Source of the DNA: Tipula vernalis
Lineage: Eukaryota; Arthropoda; Insecta; Diptera; Tipulidae
Assembly (NCBI GenBank): GCA_958295665.1
Contig: OY282560.1
Span: 44,144,333-44,208,332, forward strand
Length of the DNA stretch: 64,000 nucleotides
Reading direction: 5' to 3'
The notes under the pieces are model-generated. The model was not told the DNA's origin. It was given only the letters and a program-made list of their open reading frames with translations, and searched no databases. A program made the translations under genes and the position numbers. This document shows positions 36,426 through 48,115 of the stretch, in pieces; position 1 is the first letter of the stretch, and every line of letters begins with the position of its first letter.

Positions 36426-37900
36426 CCAGCATTCATAAAAAATTTGGTAAATATTTATAGAACCAGATACTTTGGGTCAATTTGTATGGTGTACCCGACC
36501 ATCTTCACGTACATCTTCCAAAAGATTTCAAATTTCCGCTCTAACCATAGAAACGGATTGTAGGAAAAAATACCAAATCGTACAGGCCGTTCTGGAGATA
36601 CCATGGATGCAGACATCCAGATATCAAAACATCCAGACATCCAGACGTCCAGACATCCAGAGGCAGTCAGACGGACGATTTTTTTTTTCCTTTTTCAAAC
36701 TGAGGGACTTCTATGACATCGAGAATAGTAGTTTTGGGCCAACCAAAAGTTTGGTCATTTTTTACAATATTTTAATACTTTTGTCTTTTTGGACCAAAGT
36801 AATAAAAATGTGGGTAGAAATTGTGTTGTACAGTGCTAACTAATTTATTAAACTAACTAATTATTAACAAAAACATACTAACTGTCGATGTCGTGTTTGG
36901 AACCGAGTTGGAACAAGGCCAACTTATAAAAACTTATTTAAAGTAGAAGCGCATAGACTGTGAATTTAATCAGTTTAGATAACGTCAAAATACTCGAAAG
37001 CGAAAAATTTTAGAAAAAGCTAGATTTGGAATTGTTACATTAAAGCCAGTACAAATCCTATTAACATTGTAGAGATTACGTGCATATACTACATGGGCTG
37101 AAATGTTTTTTTTTGTTGGCACGGCGTTGTAATGAGTTATCATTTTTATTAGGCGCCATTAACATTTTCATATCATTTATCGTTTGCATTCCAAAGCAAC
37201 AAAATTTAAGATTTCTGCAGCCTTTGTAAACTGAATGAATTTGAATCAAGGCTTGTGCCAGCACATATATGAGAATTTATTCATGTAGTCAAAAAGCATC
37301 CATTTAATTTATTTAATTTGTTAAGTTACAGTTTTTAAAATCAGCTTTAAAAATCGCTCGAAATAATCTCAATTAATTCGCTTACCTTTACATGTTCGAG
37401 TACATATTGACATGGTTGCTCTACCGAATTATGAAATACTCCAAATTAATTTATGAAATTATCCCAAATCGATTGCAGCAAAATTATTCATTATGTAATT
37501 AATTGTGGAAAGATAAAAATTCTCTAAACCTTTTTTGACACGCAAGTTGTGTATTCACACGCATGGTAATACAAATTTATTTGGTACACTATCATAGTAG
37601 TAATTAATTAATTATGTAACGCCCCCAGTTTATTATGAACTGACTTATAATCGGCAATTACATTGCGAGTAGATGGCACAGAATGTACCCAAAAATAAAA
37701 TGGGTACTAGAAAAGTTGTAGTAAAATGTTGCAGTAAATGACAAAATCTAAATATCAGCAAAGTAATATAAACGTCCAATATGCTTAATTGATTGCAAAT
37801 TACATACAATTATTGCATTCTTTCTTAAAGCAAAATTGTGGTATATCATTAAATACCCATACCACATATGTGCTTAGTGCACGCTCTAAACTATTTTTCG
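36426..37900. other. intergenic DNA with a short CATCCAGA minisatellite
   Basis: At 36608-36665 a CATCCAGA-type unit is repeated about five times. The rest, including the upstream region of the cuticle gene, is AT-rich with no recognised gene. Confidence 0.55.
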
Positions 37901-37902
37901 TG

Positions 37903-37938
37903 TATAAAAGTGAAACAAATCTGTATTTTATATCATTC
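37903..37938 (+). promoter_or_regulatory. core promoter of the cuticle gene (TATA box and initiator)
   Basis: TATAAAAG at 37903-37910 is followed by TCATTC at 37933-37938, a perfect match to the arthropod initiator TCAKTY. This puts the start site at A37935, 32 bp after the first T of the TATA box, the usual spacing. The 5' leader would be about 41 nt before the ATG at 37976. Confidence 0.72.
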
Positions 37939-37975
37939 AATAATCAGTGTGCGTTTAACAATCATTTCGTTGAAT

Positions 37976-38540
37976 ATGGCATTCAGTGTAAATATAAATT
38001 GAAATCTAATTTTAATCAAATTATCTTGATTTTAATCAAATATTTTAGTTTTTAGCTTTCCTCGCTCTCGTCACTGCTAGCAGTGCCATTGCAATAGATT
38101 ACCATCAACCACAAATAGTGCAACAACCACAATACGTTCAACAACCACAATACCATGCCGTTGCCGCTCCAGTATTGGTGAAAAAAGTTGTTGTGCCAAC
38201 GTATGACGCTACTCAACAAGGATATGAAACTCCAGCTCATTACCAATTCAACTATGAAGTCAACGATGAACACACCGGGGATGTTAAAAATCAACAAGAA
38301 AGCCGTGAAGGTGACGTGGTACATGGATCATATTCGCTAATCGAAGCTGATGGTTTCAGAAGAACCGTAGAATATACAGCCGATGACCATAATGGATTCC
38401 AAGCAACAGTACATCGTGAACCAATTCAAGGGTATAATAATGTACAAGCTAAGTGGAGCCAGGCTACTCCAGTAAATAAAGTAGTAGTCGCCGCTCCAGC
38501 CATCTACAAATCAGATCCATCAGCTTTATACCATCATTAA
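37976..38540 (+). CDS. RR-2 cuticle protein (CPR family), two exons
   Basis: Exon 1 is 37976-37985 (ATG GCA TTC A), the intron is 37986-38055 (GTGTAA...TTTTTAG, 70 nt) and exon 2 is 38056-38540 with stop TAA. The product is 164 residues. Residues 1-16 (start MAF, then [12 protein letters not shown]) form a signal peptide. A Gln/Pro-rich linker ([12 protein letters not shown]) precedes the RR-2 chitin-binding domain at about residues 60-130, with the hallmarks [27 protein letters not shown] and [14 protein letters not shown]. The tail holds AAPAIY, common in cuticle proteins. RR-2 proteins bind chitin in hard cuticle. The tiny first exon ending inside the signal peptide is the usual gene layout of this family; the intron is inferred from frame and splice sites. 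Confidence 0.93.
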
Positions 38541-38578
38541 ATAGCCGATTTAGGTGCACACCACTACTTTTAATCACA

Positions 38579-38584
38579 AATAAA
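38579..38584 (+). terminator. poly(A) signal of the cuticle gene
   Basis: AATAAA lies 39 bp after the stop codon, in the expected place for the 3' end of this short gene. Confidence 0.7.
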
Positions 38585-39716
38585 TGATTTTAATTAACAT
38601 TTCAATATAAAATGTGATTTTGTTATTTTTAGGCCCTTAAATTATAAAAACCTTCTCAATGCTTTCTGCAATCCACCTTCGGCCTCTTGTCATTTTACGA
38701 ACAGGGAATTTTGAGAAATTTATGCAGATTTCTTAGAAAGTTATTCTCTTGTATTTTTTTGGAACTAGTTTTTCTGTAAACCTGATACTTTTTGAAATAT
38801 TTGCAAAATACATTTTCTGGCCAAAGGGAGTGGTCATTTCCGGTTGGCTGATTTGGACTAAAATTCACTGGGGCCTCCCAATTTATGAAAAAAGCTTAAA
38901 TATCTCTTAAATCAATTTCAGCTCAACCTCCAATTTAATTTACAGCTCAACCTCCAACTCAATTGGTGGTCCACTCTATTAAACTCCACACTTAATGGCC
39001 AACTCAATCCCAAAATCAACTCAATTCGAGTCTAACTTCTCGTCATACGTACTATCATATAGAGAATCATGCTATCACACCATCATACCATTATACCATT
39101 ACATGATACCACTATACCATCATAACAGCATACCATCATATCCGGAAATCACTGAAAATTGATAGTTAGAAATTAAAAACCAGAGTGACAGTTGGAAAAA
39201 CAGAGTCAAACTAAGGAAATTGATTTTTTTCCTTTTTTTTTGGGCAGATAACAAGTGCTAAGTATGACAAATTACGGTTCTGCCAGCTGTCTCAATAGAG
39301 AGGGGTGAGAGTATTACGGCAACGCGTTCGAATAGGCAACTCTTCTGCTGACAACTAATCCAATTCAAGCTAAACTCCCCCCTCCCTCTCAAAGAGAACC
39401 TAAAGCTTTACCGCACGAATACGGTCTCCAGAAGTGACCAGGAGTGAAGAAGTGCCATTGTGGGTCTGAAAAATATTTGATTTAAAAAATTTATTTTTAA
39501 AATCATCCCTAACCAATCACATTGAGCAAAACCCTTGTATTTTTCTTCCAAAATTACTATGAATGTGCTAAAATCTAGATGTTCAGCCGTGCCACCTTGA
39601 TGCCAATGACCAATGTATCTCTACCGGCCTTGAGCTTGGTACATGCAGCACAGCGTGACTCAACGCAGTTGAAGACAATCTTTGTTCATTGATCCGAAGA
39701 GACTCAGCTCAACTTG
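38585..39716. repeat. intergenic DNA with CAACTC-type and ATCATACC-type simple repeats
   Basis: A CTCAACCTCCAACTC field at about 38930-39030 is followed by an ATCATACC field at about 39045-39145, the same two repeat types as at 36000-36420 but in the reverse order. The remaining sequence to 39716 holds no recognised gene. Confidence 0.6.
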
Positions 39717-40400
39717 TTACAAGATTTTCGGTCTCTCATTTCCCCCTACATCATTTTGGAATAGTACTGGTTCTACGCCTTTGGTGAATGCATCACATAG
39801 GATAAAAATTGGAATTGAGATGTCTGGATTAAATAAAACTGGAGCTGAAGTATGAAGCTTTTTTGAATTATTCAAATGACTACTGTGCGGCCACCCAGCC
39901 ATCCCTATCGTATTTTGTACTCATAGGTGGTATTTTTTCCTCAACTTTTTCGGGCTCTGGTTCTTTCTCTCCCACCAAATAGCCTAAACAACTTATCTTC
40001 TGCTTGCAAAATTTACTCTTTTCCAGGTTAATACTTAACCGAGCCGTCCGTAATAAAGTCGCTACCGTCTCTAGCAGTTCAATGTGCTCCTTCAATGTGT
40101 AGCTAATTATCAACAGGTCATTCCAGATATAAGAAAATCGTGGAGGTCAATCAAGGAATCCATGTGGAACGCGTTAAACGACACATTGACCGGGCTGCAT
40201 TACACAGCCAAAACGACATCACGCTGAACTGATAGAACGGCCGTCCGGGTACTCGATTCCGTAAGCAGTATCTGCCAGAATTCGTCCTTCAAGTTCAGTC
40301 TAGTGATTTAATTAGTCTTGCAGAGTCATCCTAAAAGAGTGGGTAAGCGTCTTTCAGTATCAACGTATCGAGTTTCCGTTCGCTTTCCTAACGATCGTTA
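39717..40400 (-). pseudogene. gypsy relic B: reverse transcriptase and RNase H start
   Basis: Broken frames give ILKDAYPLF near 40340, an IEYPDGRSI segment, then FSYIWNDLLII where intact elements have a Y-x-D-D-L box: the motif is corrupted. KEHIELLETVATLL and KSKFCKQKISCLGYLVGE follow, and the RNase H start is seen as FILCDAFTKGVEPVLFQ. Several stops are present. Confidence 0.75.
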
Positions 40401-41213
40401 CTGATGAGGTCCAAAATTTTTGCTTATCCCGATAACACCCAAACTCGCTGCTTCACCGCTTTACAATCTTTCACTAGCTTAATCCTTTTTTTTAGTTCAG
40501 GATGGGAACAAATCGATTTTCCTTTCAAGATTCTATTGCTCCTGAATATTAAGTGCGTACAAATTGTCGATTTTCATATACATCTACGATTTCATGTATG
40601 GAAATATTTTTCAATAATTTAAATTTTCTCCAAAAATCAATACTCAAATACAAAGGGGCAGAGAAGGAAAAACAAAAAAATCGGAAATTGTCAGTTTTGG
40701 TTCCGAAAATGACTAGCAGCCAAATGTAGAATTCAATTCTATATGAGGTGCGCCATAGGCAGTTTTAATCTGTGTAGTGTTATCCGAGAGGAACTTGATT
40801 GAATCTTGATTGACATTTAGTTCTCCAAAACAAAGATGTTGCGAAAATCTTTTTTACGCTCGTAATATTTGTGGCCTATAACGTGACAATTCCAACAAAT
40901 ATTGTTATTCGAGTTTACAAGTTCATTGTCAATTTCACGACTGTCTATTCACATGTGGAATGCTTCTAAATTTGGCTATGTGCCACCGTTCTTATTTTTA
41001 GGGCTGTTTCTTCATAGCCTGTAGACAAATTGTTGTTCCGACAATCGAGCTTGAAGCCAAAAAATGTATCTTTGTATCTTTGTTTCCTTGAACTCTTTTT
41101 ACGATTTGCTCTTTGATTTCCTTTCATTTTTCATGTTTGCCCAAGTAGCGTTTTAGGAAAAGACAACCTTACCAAGATTTTCTTTTGGAAATTCGTCGTG
41201 GTTTGCCATTTGT

Positions 41214-41572
41214 TCAAGCCGGTAAACAAAATCGTGGACATCTAAAGTATCTCTGATCCATCAAAAGGATGATTTCATTTTGGCCGAATTTTAAAAAATT
41301 GTTTGCACGATATTGTGTCGTTCGCGCCACTGCCCGCTCCGGAGGTCCACAAATTGAAGTCCATTTTGAACATTTTGAATCGGATTTCAAATTTCTGGAC
41401 ATTCATTCAAATTGACAGATCCATATGAAATCTCAGGATTATTCATATTAACTGACCCTTTTAGATTTTCAGGCCCAACGAATGGAACGTGTCTAGCTTG
41501 GACACCTTGTTCATGTTTTGAGAGGTATAAGGGTTTGGGTAGTTTGGCGCCAAAGGAACTGGTGGATAGCAA
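41214..41572 (-). pseudogene. gypsy relic B: Gag-like fragments
   Basis: Two overlapping frames (41387-41572 and 41214-41402) lie about 200 bp inside the primer site, where Gag is expected. No zinc knuckle was seen. The assignment is by position only. Confidence 0.4.
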
Positions 41573-41782
41573 AACGTCAAGTTTTGCGTGGAACTTCTCT
41601 AGAGTTTGACTCTTGATAATGACAATTTCATTATGTGATTTGATAAAGCAAATTTTTTTTTTTTATGATGTCGTAAGCCATATGACCATCATGAACAAAA
41701 AAATTTTAAAAAATGTCACATGTTTGCAAACTGTAAAAACATTTGAACCCGTTCAACAACATAAAATATTCCATGCCCTTAT

Positions 41783-41800
41783 GTCCCTGTTTCGGCGCCA
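41783..41800 (-). promoter_or_regulatory. primer-binding site of gypsy relic B
   Basis: On the minus strand TGGCGCCGAAACAGGGAC, differing from the relic A site only in the last base. A presumed LTR begins on its right at about 41804 (TGTTTGGG on the plus strand). Confidence 0.65.
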
Positions 41801-41803
41801 TTT

Positions 41804-42439
41804 TGTTTGGGAGACATCCTTGCAAATAACTCATAAGGAATAAACCGATTCGTTTTAGATATAAAACTTGGGTAGCAGCCAGTCGTTTAGGATGCTGCTC
41901 CCCGTTTGATGTCTATCAGGAGCGAAACTATAGCAGTGCGATATAGATTTGTGTTTCTGAGAGTCAGCAGTGCTGGGGTTTGCTAAAAAAAATGCAAAAG
42001 TGACTTCCAGAAACCATGTTCTCGTCTTATTTCGATAATTTTTCCACCGGATCGCAACTAATTAGTGCTCTTAACTATAACACTATAACAATTCTGCGGG
42101 TAGTGGCACACTGCCTGAAAATAGGTTAAACTACTACTTATGAAGCACAAAAATCTTTTGAATAAGAAGCCGTAGCTCGTCGATACGTGCATGCTGTGAG
42201 CCAAAAACCGGATATACCACGGCTGAACGTTGTGAAAATTTACAACCGAAACTTGGATGGAATGAATTTAATAGGCATATAACTTCCGAATTTGTATTCG
42301 CAGCCATAACTTGTATATGCTTGTTGTGCTTGCTTTGGATGCTAGATGTAGCAGTAACAAACGCTTTGTCCTAAAGCATCAAAAAGCTCCAAATGTTAAG
42401 CCGACTTGCTTGAAAGGTGTAGCTCGTCGATTTTAGACA
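41804..42439. other. presumed LTR start of relic B and unassigned sequence
   Basis: It contains the presumed 5' LTR of relic B, whose far end was not found, and two related phrases GTAGCTCGTCGAT (42172) and GTAGCTCGTCGAT (42420) about 248 bp apart. No coding content was recognised. Confidence 0.4.
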
Positions 42440-42750
42440 AATTTGACTTGTGCGATGGAAACGGGATTCTAAAACGATTTTTGGATAAAGTCCTGGAATA
42501 TGGCCAAGTACGATGAAACTTGACTATTCCTTAACCTATTTGAGTGAAATTTGGCATGTGAGTCGGAAATGTGATTCTAAAATGATTTTTTGATTAAGCT
42601 CTGGAATATGGTCTAGAAGGATGGAACTTGAATATTATTTAACCGATTAAAATGAAATTTGATATATGCGTTGCAAGTGTGATAAACCAATTTCTAGAAT
42701 ATGACCAATTAGGATGAAACTTGACTATTTCTTAACTAATCTTTGATCTG
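42440..42750 (+). repeat. dispersed ~108-bp repeat, cluster 2
   Basis: Three units start at 42450, 42558 and 42666, giving a period of 108 bp. Each has GATTCTAAAA, GGAATATGG and GATGAAACTTGACTAT-type phrases; the third has lost about 25 bp in its first half. Confidence 0.8.
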
Positions 42751-44503
42751 GCCTCAGCAGATAAACCTCAACAGCTACCTGGTTCACAGAAACCTCAAGA
42801 GACAGAAGCTTTTACGATATTGTCTGTTAAGTTTTTTGTAGTAATACCTTCTGCCCTTCCACACATTAGAGCTTTTGAAGCCTTATTTTCCAGCATGTGG
42901 CATGTAAATTTGCTCTAGGATGTTCTAGCCATACTACCTGAAGAGCTATAGTTAAATTACGTATTTTGGTGTCCACCATCTAACTGGAGTACTCGAAAAT
43001 GCAACACAATAATAAAAAATGCCTACGCGCAACTAACGATTGCCTTGGCCTAACAAATTAAGGGAGGTCTACTGACCAATAACATCACTATACAGAATAT
43101 GGCAGCATCAAAAGTACCAACACAACCACGTGAAGTCCGGTGGATATGCTGTTATGAGCTTATCGAAAGTATTTTTTAAAGGTAGTTTTTAGTGTAATGC
43201 TCGTGGACAGGCGGAGCAACGAGCAAAGAAGATGGAAAATTTGCATTCCTGTCTTTTAAGAACAACATTATACGGTGCCTTGCAACCCAGCTTATTTTTA
43301 TAAGTTTGTTTAGAAATGGCACCAAATTTTTCACTCGAGAGAAAGGGCAGAAAAGAAAATCGAGCGCACGAAATAGATTCAAAATCTGCGAGTTATTTAT
43401 TAAAAGCTTTATAAAATTTTTAACTTTTAATCTAAATAAATTAACAAGCTCTTAATAAAACAAAATTTATAAAAGTTTATAGCCAATTAATATAAAAGCA
43501 ACATATTTTTAGTGAGCTGTATTACAGCTGTAATTATTTGGTTAACTCTAATACAGAAACTATTAAAGCTTTATGTGTTACTATTTTTGACACTAAAGAT
43601 TGAAGTGTGCATTCATGCTGTACTGTGGTGAGTAGCTTCTCGTTTGCTGTTTTAAAATTTTTCTATAGCAATGTCAGAACTAATAGCTAGCACAATTGGG
43701 TAGGAGGTGTAGGGTCCCAGATTTGCAAAATAATGTTAGAATTTCATCAAACGTCAAATTTTGCTAAAATCGGTTTAAAAATTGCTAAGTTCTATCTGGT
43801 CTGTGTCTTGAAGAACTTAACGCCCAATCTTTTTGTTTCGACGTCAAAATGGCGTAAGAAAGAAACGCCAATTTTTGGGTATAAAGTATTTATTTGGATT
43901 TTTATAAAGTTTGATAGTTTAATTTAGTTTATTTCTGATATTATTATTTATTTATTATTATATTCAGATCACAATTTATTATTAGAATTTCAGCATTTAT
44001 AACCACCATAACATAATTTATTATAAGTATTTAGAAAATAATACACCACTGAATTATTACGTATAATTGACTACAAGCGCGCATTATAAAGGTTGACTAC
44101 CGAATGTTTAAAACTAGATACGATTTTTAAACGATGTACGTAATTGGTGTGGATGAATAGAAAAGATGAATAATGATTGATGATGAATTTTAGGGTACGT
44201 CGCGATATTTTGTTATATAATCACGGTATCTTCTGACTATGTTCATGAGAGGAAGTTGCGATGGTTGAATGAAATTCATAAATTTAATGAATTATGAGTT
44301 GGAACAAAATTGTGGTGGATAATAAGCGCCACAGGACTCCCCTGCAAGTGATTCCCTCTTCCCCGGGGACAAGAATATTTATGTAGCAATATGGACGGTT
44401 TTGCGTGTTTTAGATCCTGATGTAAGAGCAGTAAAACCCAGTATTCTGTATGCGGGCTTTAGTCTATCTATTGAGATAGTTTGATTCTTGTCGTTGATCG
44501 ACA
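42751..44503. other. intergenic DNA, possible transposase remnant and 3' end of relic C
   Basis: At about 42830-43000 a plus-strand read gives VVIPSALPHIRAFEALFSSM and more, with stops, which vaguely recalls the C-terminal dimerisation part of a hAT transposase; this is weak. Part of 43920-44480 should be the 3' LTR of relic C, with a purine-rich tract on the minus strand near 44358-44375. Confidence 0.35.
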
Positions 44504-45520
44504 CTATACGAATTGTTTTCGGAAGCGACGTATCGCTTTATATGAACCTTCGTATGGAGGAGATAATCCTGTGCGTACCTTGTCTACCCTCACAAAAACA
44601 AAACCACAGTTGTCCAAAGATTTCGGGACAAATATGTCATCTTGTTTGGATTGTCTTGTGCTTGTCGGTAAAAGGTTCTGCATGGTTTGTCGCAGTTGGT
44701 CGATGACTGTGTCGCTGGTTGGTAAAGGTGAAAGGGAATTTTCGACGAAGAACTCACCGGGTAGCTTGATGGTTTGACCATATACTAGTTTCGCTGGTGA
44801 GCACTTCAGACCTTCTTTCACTGTTGCTCGGATTACAAGTAGTACGATTGGTATTTCCGAGCTCCAACTAATTGTATTGCTTCTGGCCATTAGTGCGGCT
44901 TTGAGTTGCCGACGGAAGCGTTCGACCATGCTATTGGCTTGTGGATGATAAGCCATTGTCCGTATCCGCTGTGATCCGAGGAATTTTGTTAACTCAGTGA
45001 AAAGTTTGGACTCGAATTGCGTTCCCTTGTCAGTTGTGATTTGAAGGGGCACGCCGAATCGTTATACATAATTGTTGACAAAAGTGGTGGCAATGGTTGC
45101 GGCTGACATATTGGTGATGTAGTATGCTTCAGGCCAGCGAGTGAAGCGATCGTCACAGGTGAGCAAGTATGTATATCCATTAGACGGAGGAAGTGGTCCT
45201 ACAATATCTAAGTGGATGTGTTCGAATCGACCAGGTGGAATTTTAAATTGTCCATGGGGTGATTTTGTGTGCCGTTGGACTTTACTACGTTGGCAGGATA
45301 AACAAGACTGAGCCCAATTGCCTACGTCTTTGTTTATACTGGGCCAAAAGTAGCGAGCAGTAATCAATTTACGAGTTGCACGGACACCAGGATGCGAAAT
45401 GTTGTGTAATGTGTCGAAAATGGTACGACGTAATGAATCTGTGGTGTATGGACGATTGTGCCCAGTAGATGTTTCCCATACGATTTCGAGGCCAGGTAGT
45501 TTAAAAAGTTCTAGTGACAT
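44504..45520 (-). pseudogene. gypsy relic C: integrase
   Basis: The first piece (45062-45520) has the zinc-binding H-x3-H and CLSCQR (HNISHPGVRATRKL, YFWPSINKDVGNWA) and HLDIVGPLP with the first catalytic Asp. After a small frameshift at about 45056 the second piece (44504-45052) has [11 protein letters not shown] (second Asp) and [16 protein letters not shown] (Glu, near 44915). It ends with FVFVRVDKV and [12 protein letters not shown], the C-terminal motif. Apart from the frame break, no catalytic residue is missing. Confidence 0.9.
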
Positions 45521-46081
45521 TCGGAACCAGAAAATAAATTCTGAAGTTCTAGGTCAACTTTTTGTCTTGCGATTTTATTTAAATCGGAGTGTGTTTCGAC
45601 TGTGGCCGTTTCGTTGTCGATTGTGCGGGATAATGTGTCCGCGACAACGTTATCATGTCCGAAAACATGTTGAATGTCCATTGTAAATTGACTTATGTAA
45701 TCCAAGTGGCGTGATTGGCTTGGATTGCGTTCTTTTTTCGACTGAATTGCTCGAGTCAGAGGTTTGTGGTCTGAAAAATATCTGAAGTGTTTCACTGCCA
45801 GATATACTATATTGCGATATATTCCCGATCGAATGCGGAATATTTCTTTTCGGCATCCGAGAGTTTCTTTGATAAGAATCCCAGTGGCTCCCAACACTCG
45901 TTATTGTACTGCTGCATCACTGCTCGAACGGCATTGTTTGATGCATCAGTAGTTAAGCTGAGCTCTGAGTCGCTCTGTGGATGTGCCAGAAGTGTTATCT
46001 GTTCCAATTAAGTTTTCAACGACGTGAATCCTTATTGACATTCGTCGGTCCAAGAAATGTTCTTGGCGGTCTTGGGTTTTT
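45511..46081 (-). pseudogene. gypsy relic C: RNase H
   Basis: At 45807-46007 are SLTTDASNNAVRAVMQQYNN and LGFLSKKLSDAEKKYSAFDRE; the frame then shifts and 45511-45897 gives HFRYFSDHKPLTRAI, SRHLDYISQF and NVVADTLSRTIDNE. The acidic residues of the RNase H core (TDAS, DRE, SDHKPL) can be recognised. Confidence 0.88.
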
Positions 46082-47060
46082 TTAGTAAAGTTTCCAAGTG
46101 ACCGTGAATTGGTGCGAGTGTTTGTTTTTTTTACCATACCGATAAAACGTTGGATTGTTTTTATTGAGGTTGGAGGACGGCATAATACCATAAGGGGTGA
46201 TCTTATGGCTGAGGAAATCAAGAGTGAACACGCCAAAGACGCATTTTGAACTCTTGATATGAACATCAAACTGTGTTAGCCTGTGGAAGAGTTGTTCCAG
46301 GTGAAGTTTGTGCTGCTCCTCATTTTGTGAAGCCACCAAAATGTCGTCAATGTAGAAGAAAACGAAGTCTAACCCATGTACGACTTCGTTTATGAATCTC
46401 TGAAACGTTTGAGTGGCATTTCGTAGACCGAATGGCATTCGGGTGAATTCGAAGGGGCCAAATGGGGTCGTGATCGCCGTTTTGTTAACGCCTTTAGGTG
46501 CGACAGGAATGAGATCGATTTTTGAAAAAAATTTGCATCCATGTAAGTGCATGTAGACATTTTTTATGTGGGGTATCGGATAACGATCAGATGTTGTGAC
46601 CGTGTTTAGTCGCCGATAATCCCCACATGGTCGCCAATCGTGATCTTTTTTTTTCACAAAGTGGAGAGGACAAGATACGGGAGATGCAGATGGCCGGCAA
46701 ATCCCTAATTCCACCATGTGCTGGAATTCTGCGAAAGCGGCTTTGTGGCGGAGTGGATCTAGCCTGCGTGGTCTTGACATTAGCAGATGGCCTGCTGTGA
46801 CAATATGGTGGACCACGTTGTGTCGGACTGGCAAATTATAGTTCAGCTTTGCTGTGAATGAGGAAAATTGTTTGAACAGAGTGCCGTAACCGTTGTTGAC
46901 TGTGAAATGGATCGGTGTCGGTGTGTCGACGCGAACCATTGTGGCATTGATTGACAGCTTAGTCGCTGAATCAACCAGCCGTTTGTTTTTCAGATCAACA
47001 AGTAGTTCGAATTTACTCAGGAAATCGGCGCCAATTATTGGACGGTTCACATCTGCTAGT
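46082..47060 (-). pseudogene. gypsy relic C: reverse transcriptase
   Basis: The open piece starts inside the frame (PIIGADFL) and shows HHIVTAGHLLMSRPRRL, VKKKDHDWRPCGDYRRLN, FFSKIDL (first catalytic Asp), FGPFEFTRMPFGLRNATQTF and FVFFYIDDILVAS with YIDD at 46343-46354. The 3' end of the piece drifts out of frame at about 46150 and the chain continues in another frame. All RT core motifs are present. Confidence 0.92.
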
Positions 47061-47261
47061 ATGAAAGCGTGAGTGAATTTACGTTTGAGTCTAATATTTA
47101 CCTGTAGTAGTTTGCTACCGTAGGTATTAGTAGTTGTGCCATTGGGAGCCGATAAACTAGATCTGATTTTTTTATATTACATGTAATGAAATTTCGAAAT
47201 GGGATAATAGAAAGGTCCGCGCCAGTGTCGATCAAAAATGTAATTCTACTAGTGGGATCCG
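47051..47261 (-). pseudogene. gypsy relic C: aspartic protease
   Basis: The segment reads TDPTSRITFLIDTGADLSII, with the DTG triad at 47221-47229. It continues with IPFRNFI and degenerates before the RT piece. Confidence 0.75.
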
Positions 47262-48115
47262 TTATGAATAAGCGGCTGTGGTATGATCTCTAGGTCTGCC
47301 TCCGCAACCATAAGACGCTGCTACATTGGCGGTCGGCGGTCGGAAATTACAAGATTTGGTACATTTGCTGGCCAATGCGGCAAATTTGCGATGGTACCAG
47401 CAAATACCTTGATCTTGGCGATTTCTGGAATTTGAGCGGTACCTAGTTCGCGAAGATGATTGCTGGCTGCGTGAGTGGCTTCGGCTTGTATTTGTGAGCC
47501 TGGATAGCATTTGTTCCATTTTTGCTATTCGTTCTTCGAGAGTGGCATGAATGGTTGATGTCTCGACATCTCGACCCTGGCTTGAGTCGCTTAGCTGCGC
47601 TTTATACGTCGGTCTATATTGTTGCTGCAGTGCGCCGATTGTATGTGTGGAAAATAATGCTTCATGCAATTTGTCTGCAGTCTTCGCCAAGTCATCAGCA
47701 GTTACCGACTCCGGCTGCGTCACTAATGCTAATCTGATAAATTCGGGAAGGCGTCTGATCCAAAGTGATCTAACTATGATTTGAGTAAAATTTTTTGCCG
47801 GCTAATCCTTTGATTTGACGCAGAATTTCCGACGCCATTTCGCTCGATCAATAATTGTTTTAGAGTTTCATAACGATTGTAGGTCGGGGGATTTTCTAAC
47901 AGGTCAGATACTGTGTTGCAGTGCTCCGGTGATAATGCAGAGAGCGTGTGTATACATTTTTGACGATCACTAGTGATCTTTTGCAATTCAAATTGTATTT
48001 CTGCCATTAGAAACCAATTTTTAGGATTGCTATTCCAAAACTGCGCCAATTTGATTGTCATGACTTCGGTTTCCTTACCCGACGTACCCGGTAAATTGCT
48101 TTTGTCATCCGCCAT
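47262..48115 (-). pseudogene. gypsy relic C: Gag (DUF7041-like)
   Basis: The ATG at 48113-48115 opens a frame with IKLAQFWNSNPKNWFLMAEI, the DUF7041 signature, and HTLSALSPEHCNTVSDLLEN. After a frameshift near 47780 the second piece runs to 47262 with an Arg/Ser-rich stretch (SRSHSRSQQSSSRTRYRSNS) and CWYHRKFAALASKC, the Cys/His motif usual in this Gag type. The basic part probably binds RNA. Confidence 0.82.

Larger units (their letters stand above)
39717..41800 (-). mobile_element. Ty3/gypsy LTR retrotransposon relic B (strongly decayed)
   Basis: A primer-binding site at 41783-41800 is followed leftwards by Gag-like pieces (41214-41572), then reverse transcriptase (39880-40400) and the start of RNase H (39717-39902). 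Protease, most of RNase H and integrase are missing or unrecognisable. Its primer site is nearly identical to that of relic A, so the two are probably related families. Confidence 0.75.
44504..48115 (-). mobile_element. Ty3/gypsy LTR retrotransposon relic C, nearly complete pol
   Basis: Right to left: Gag of the DUF7041 type, a CxxH-type knuckle, DTGA protease, reverse transcriptase with YIDD, RNase H, and integrase with HHCC and D-D-E. It is the best preserved element of the window: the catalytic residues of protease, RT and integrase can all be seen. Frameshifts at about 47780, 46100, 45850, 45515 and 45056 break it. LTRs were not delimited. It belongs to a gypsy lineage distinct from A and B. 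Confidence 0.92.

Noticed and set aside
38118..38540. Cuticle protein starting at 38118
   Set aside because: That codon is GTG, and the frame is open upstream through a signal peptide to a splice acceptor at 38055.
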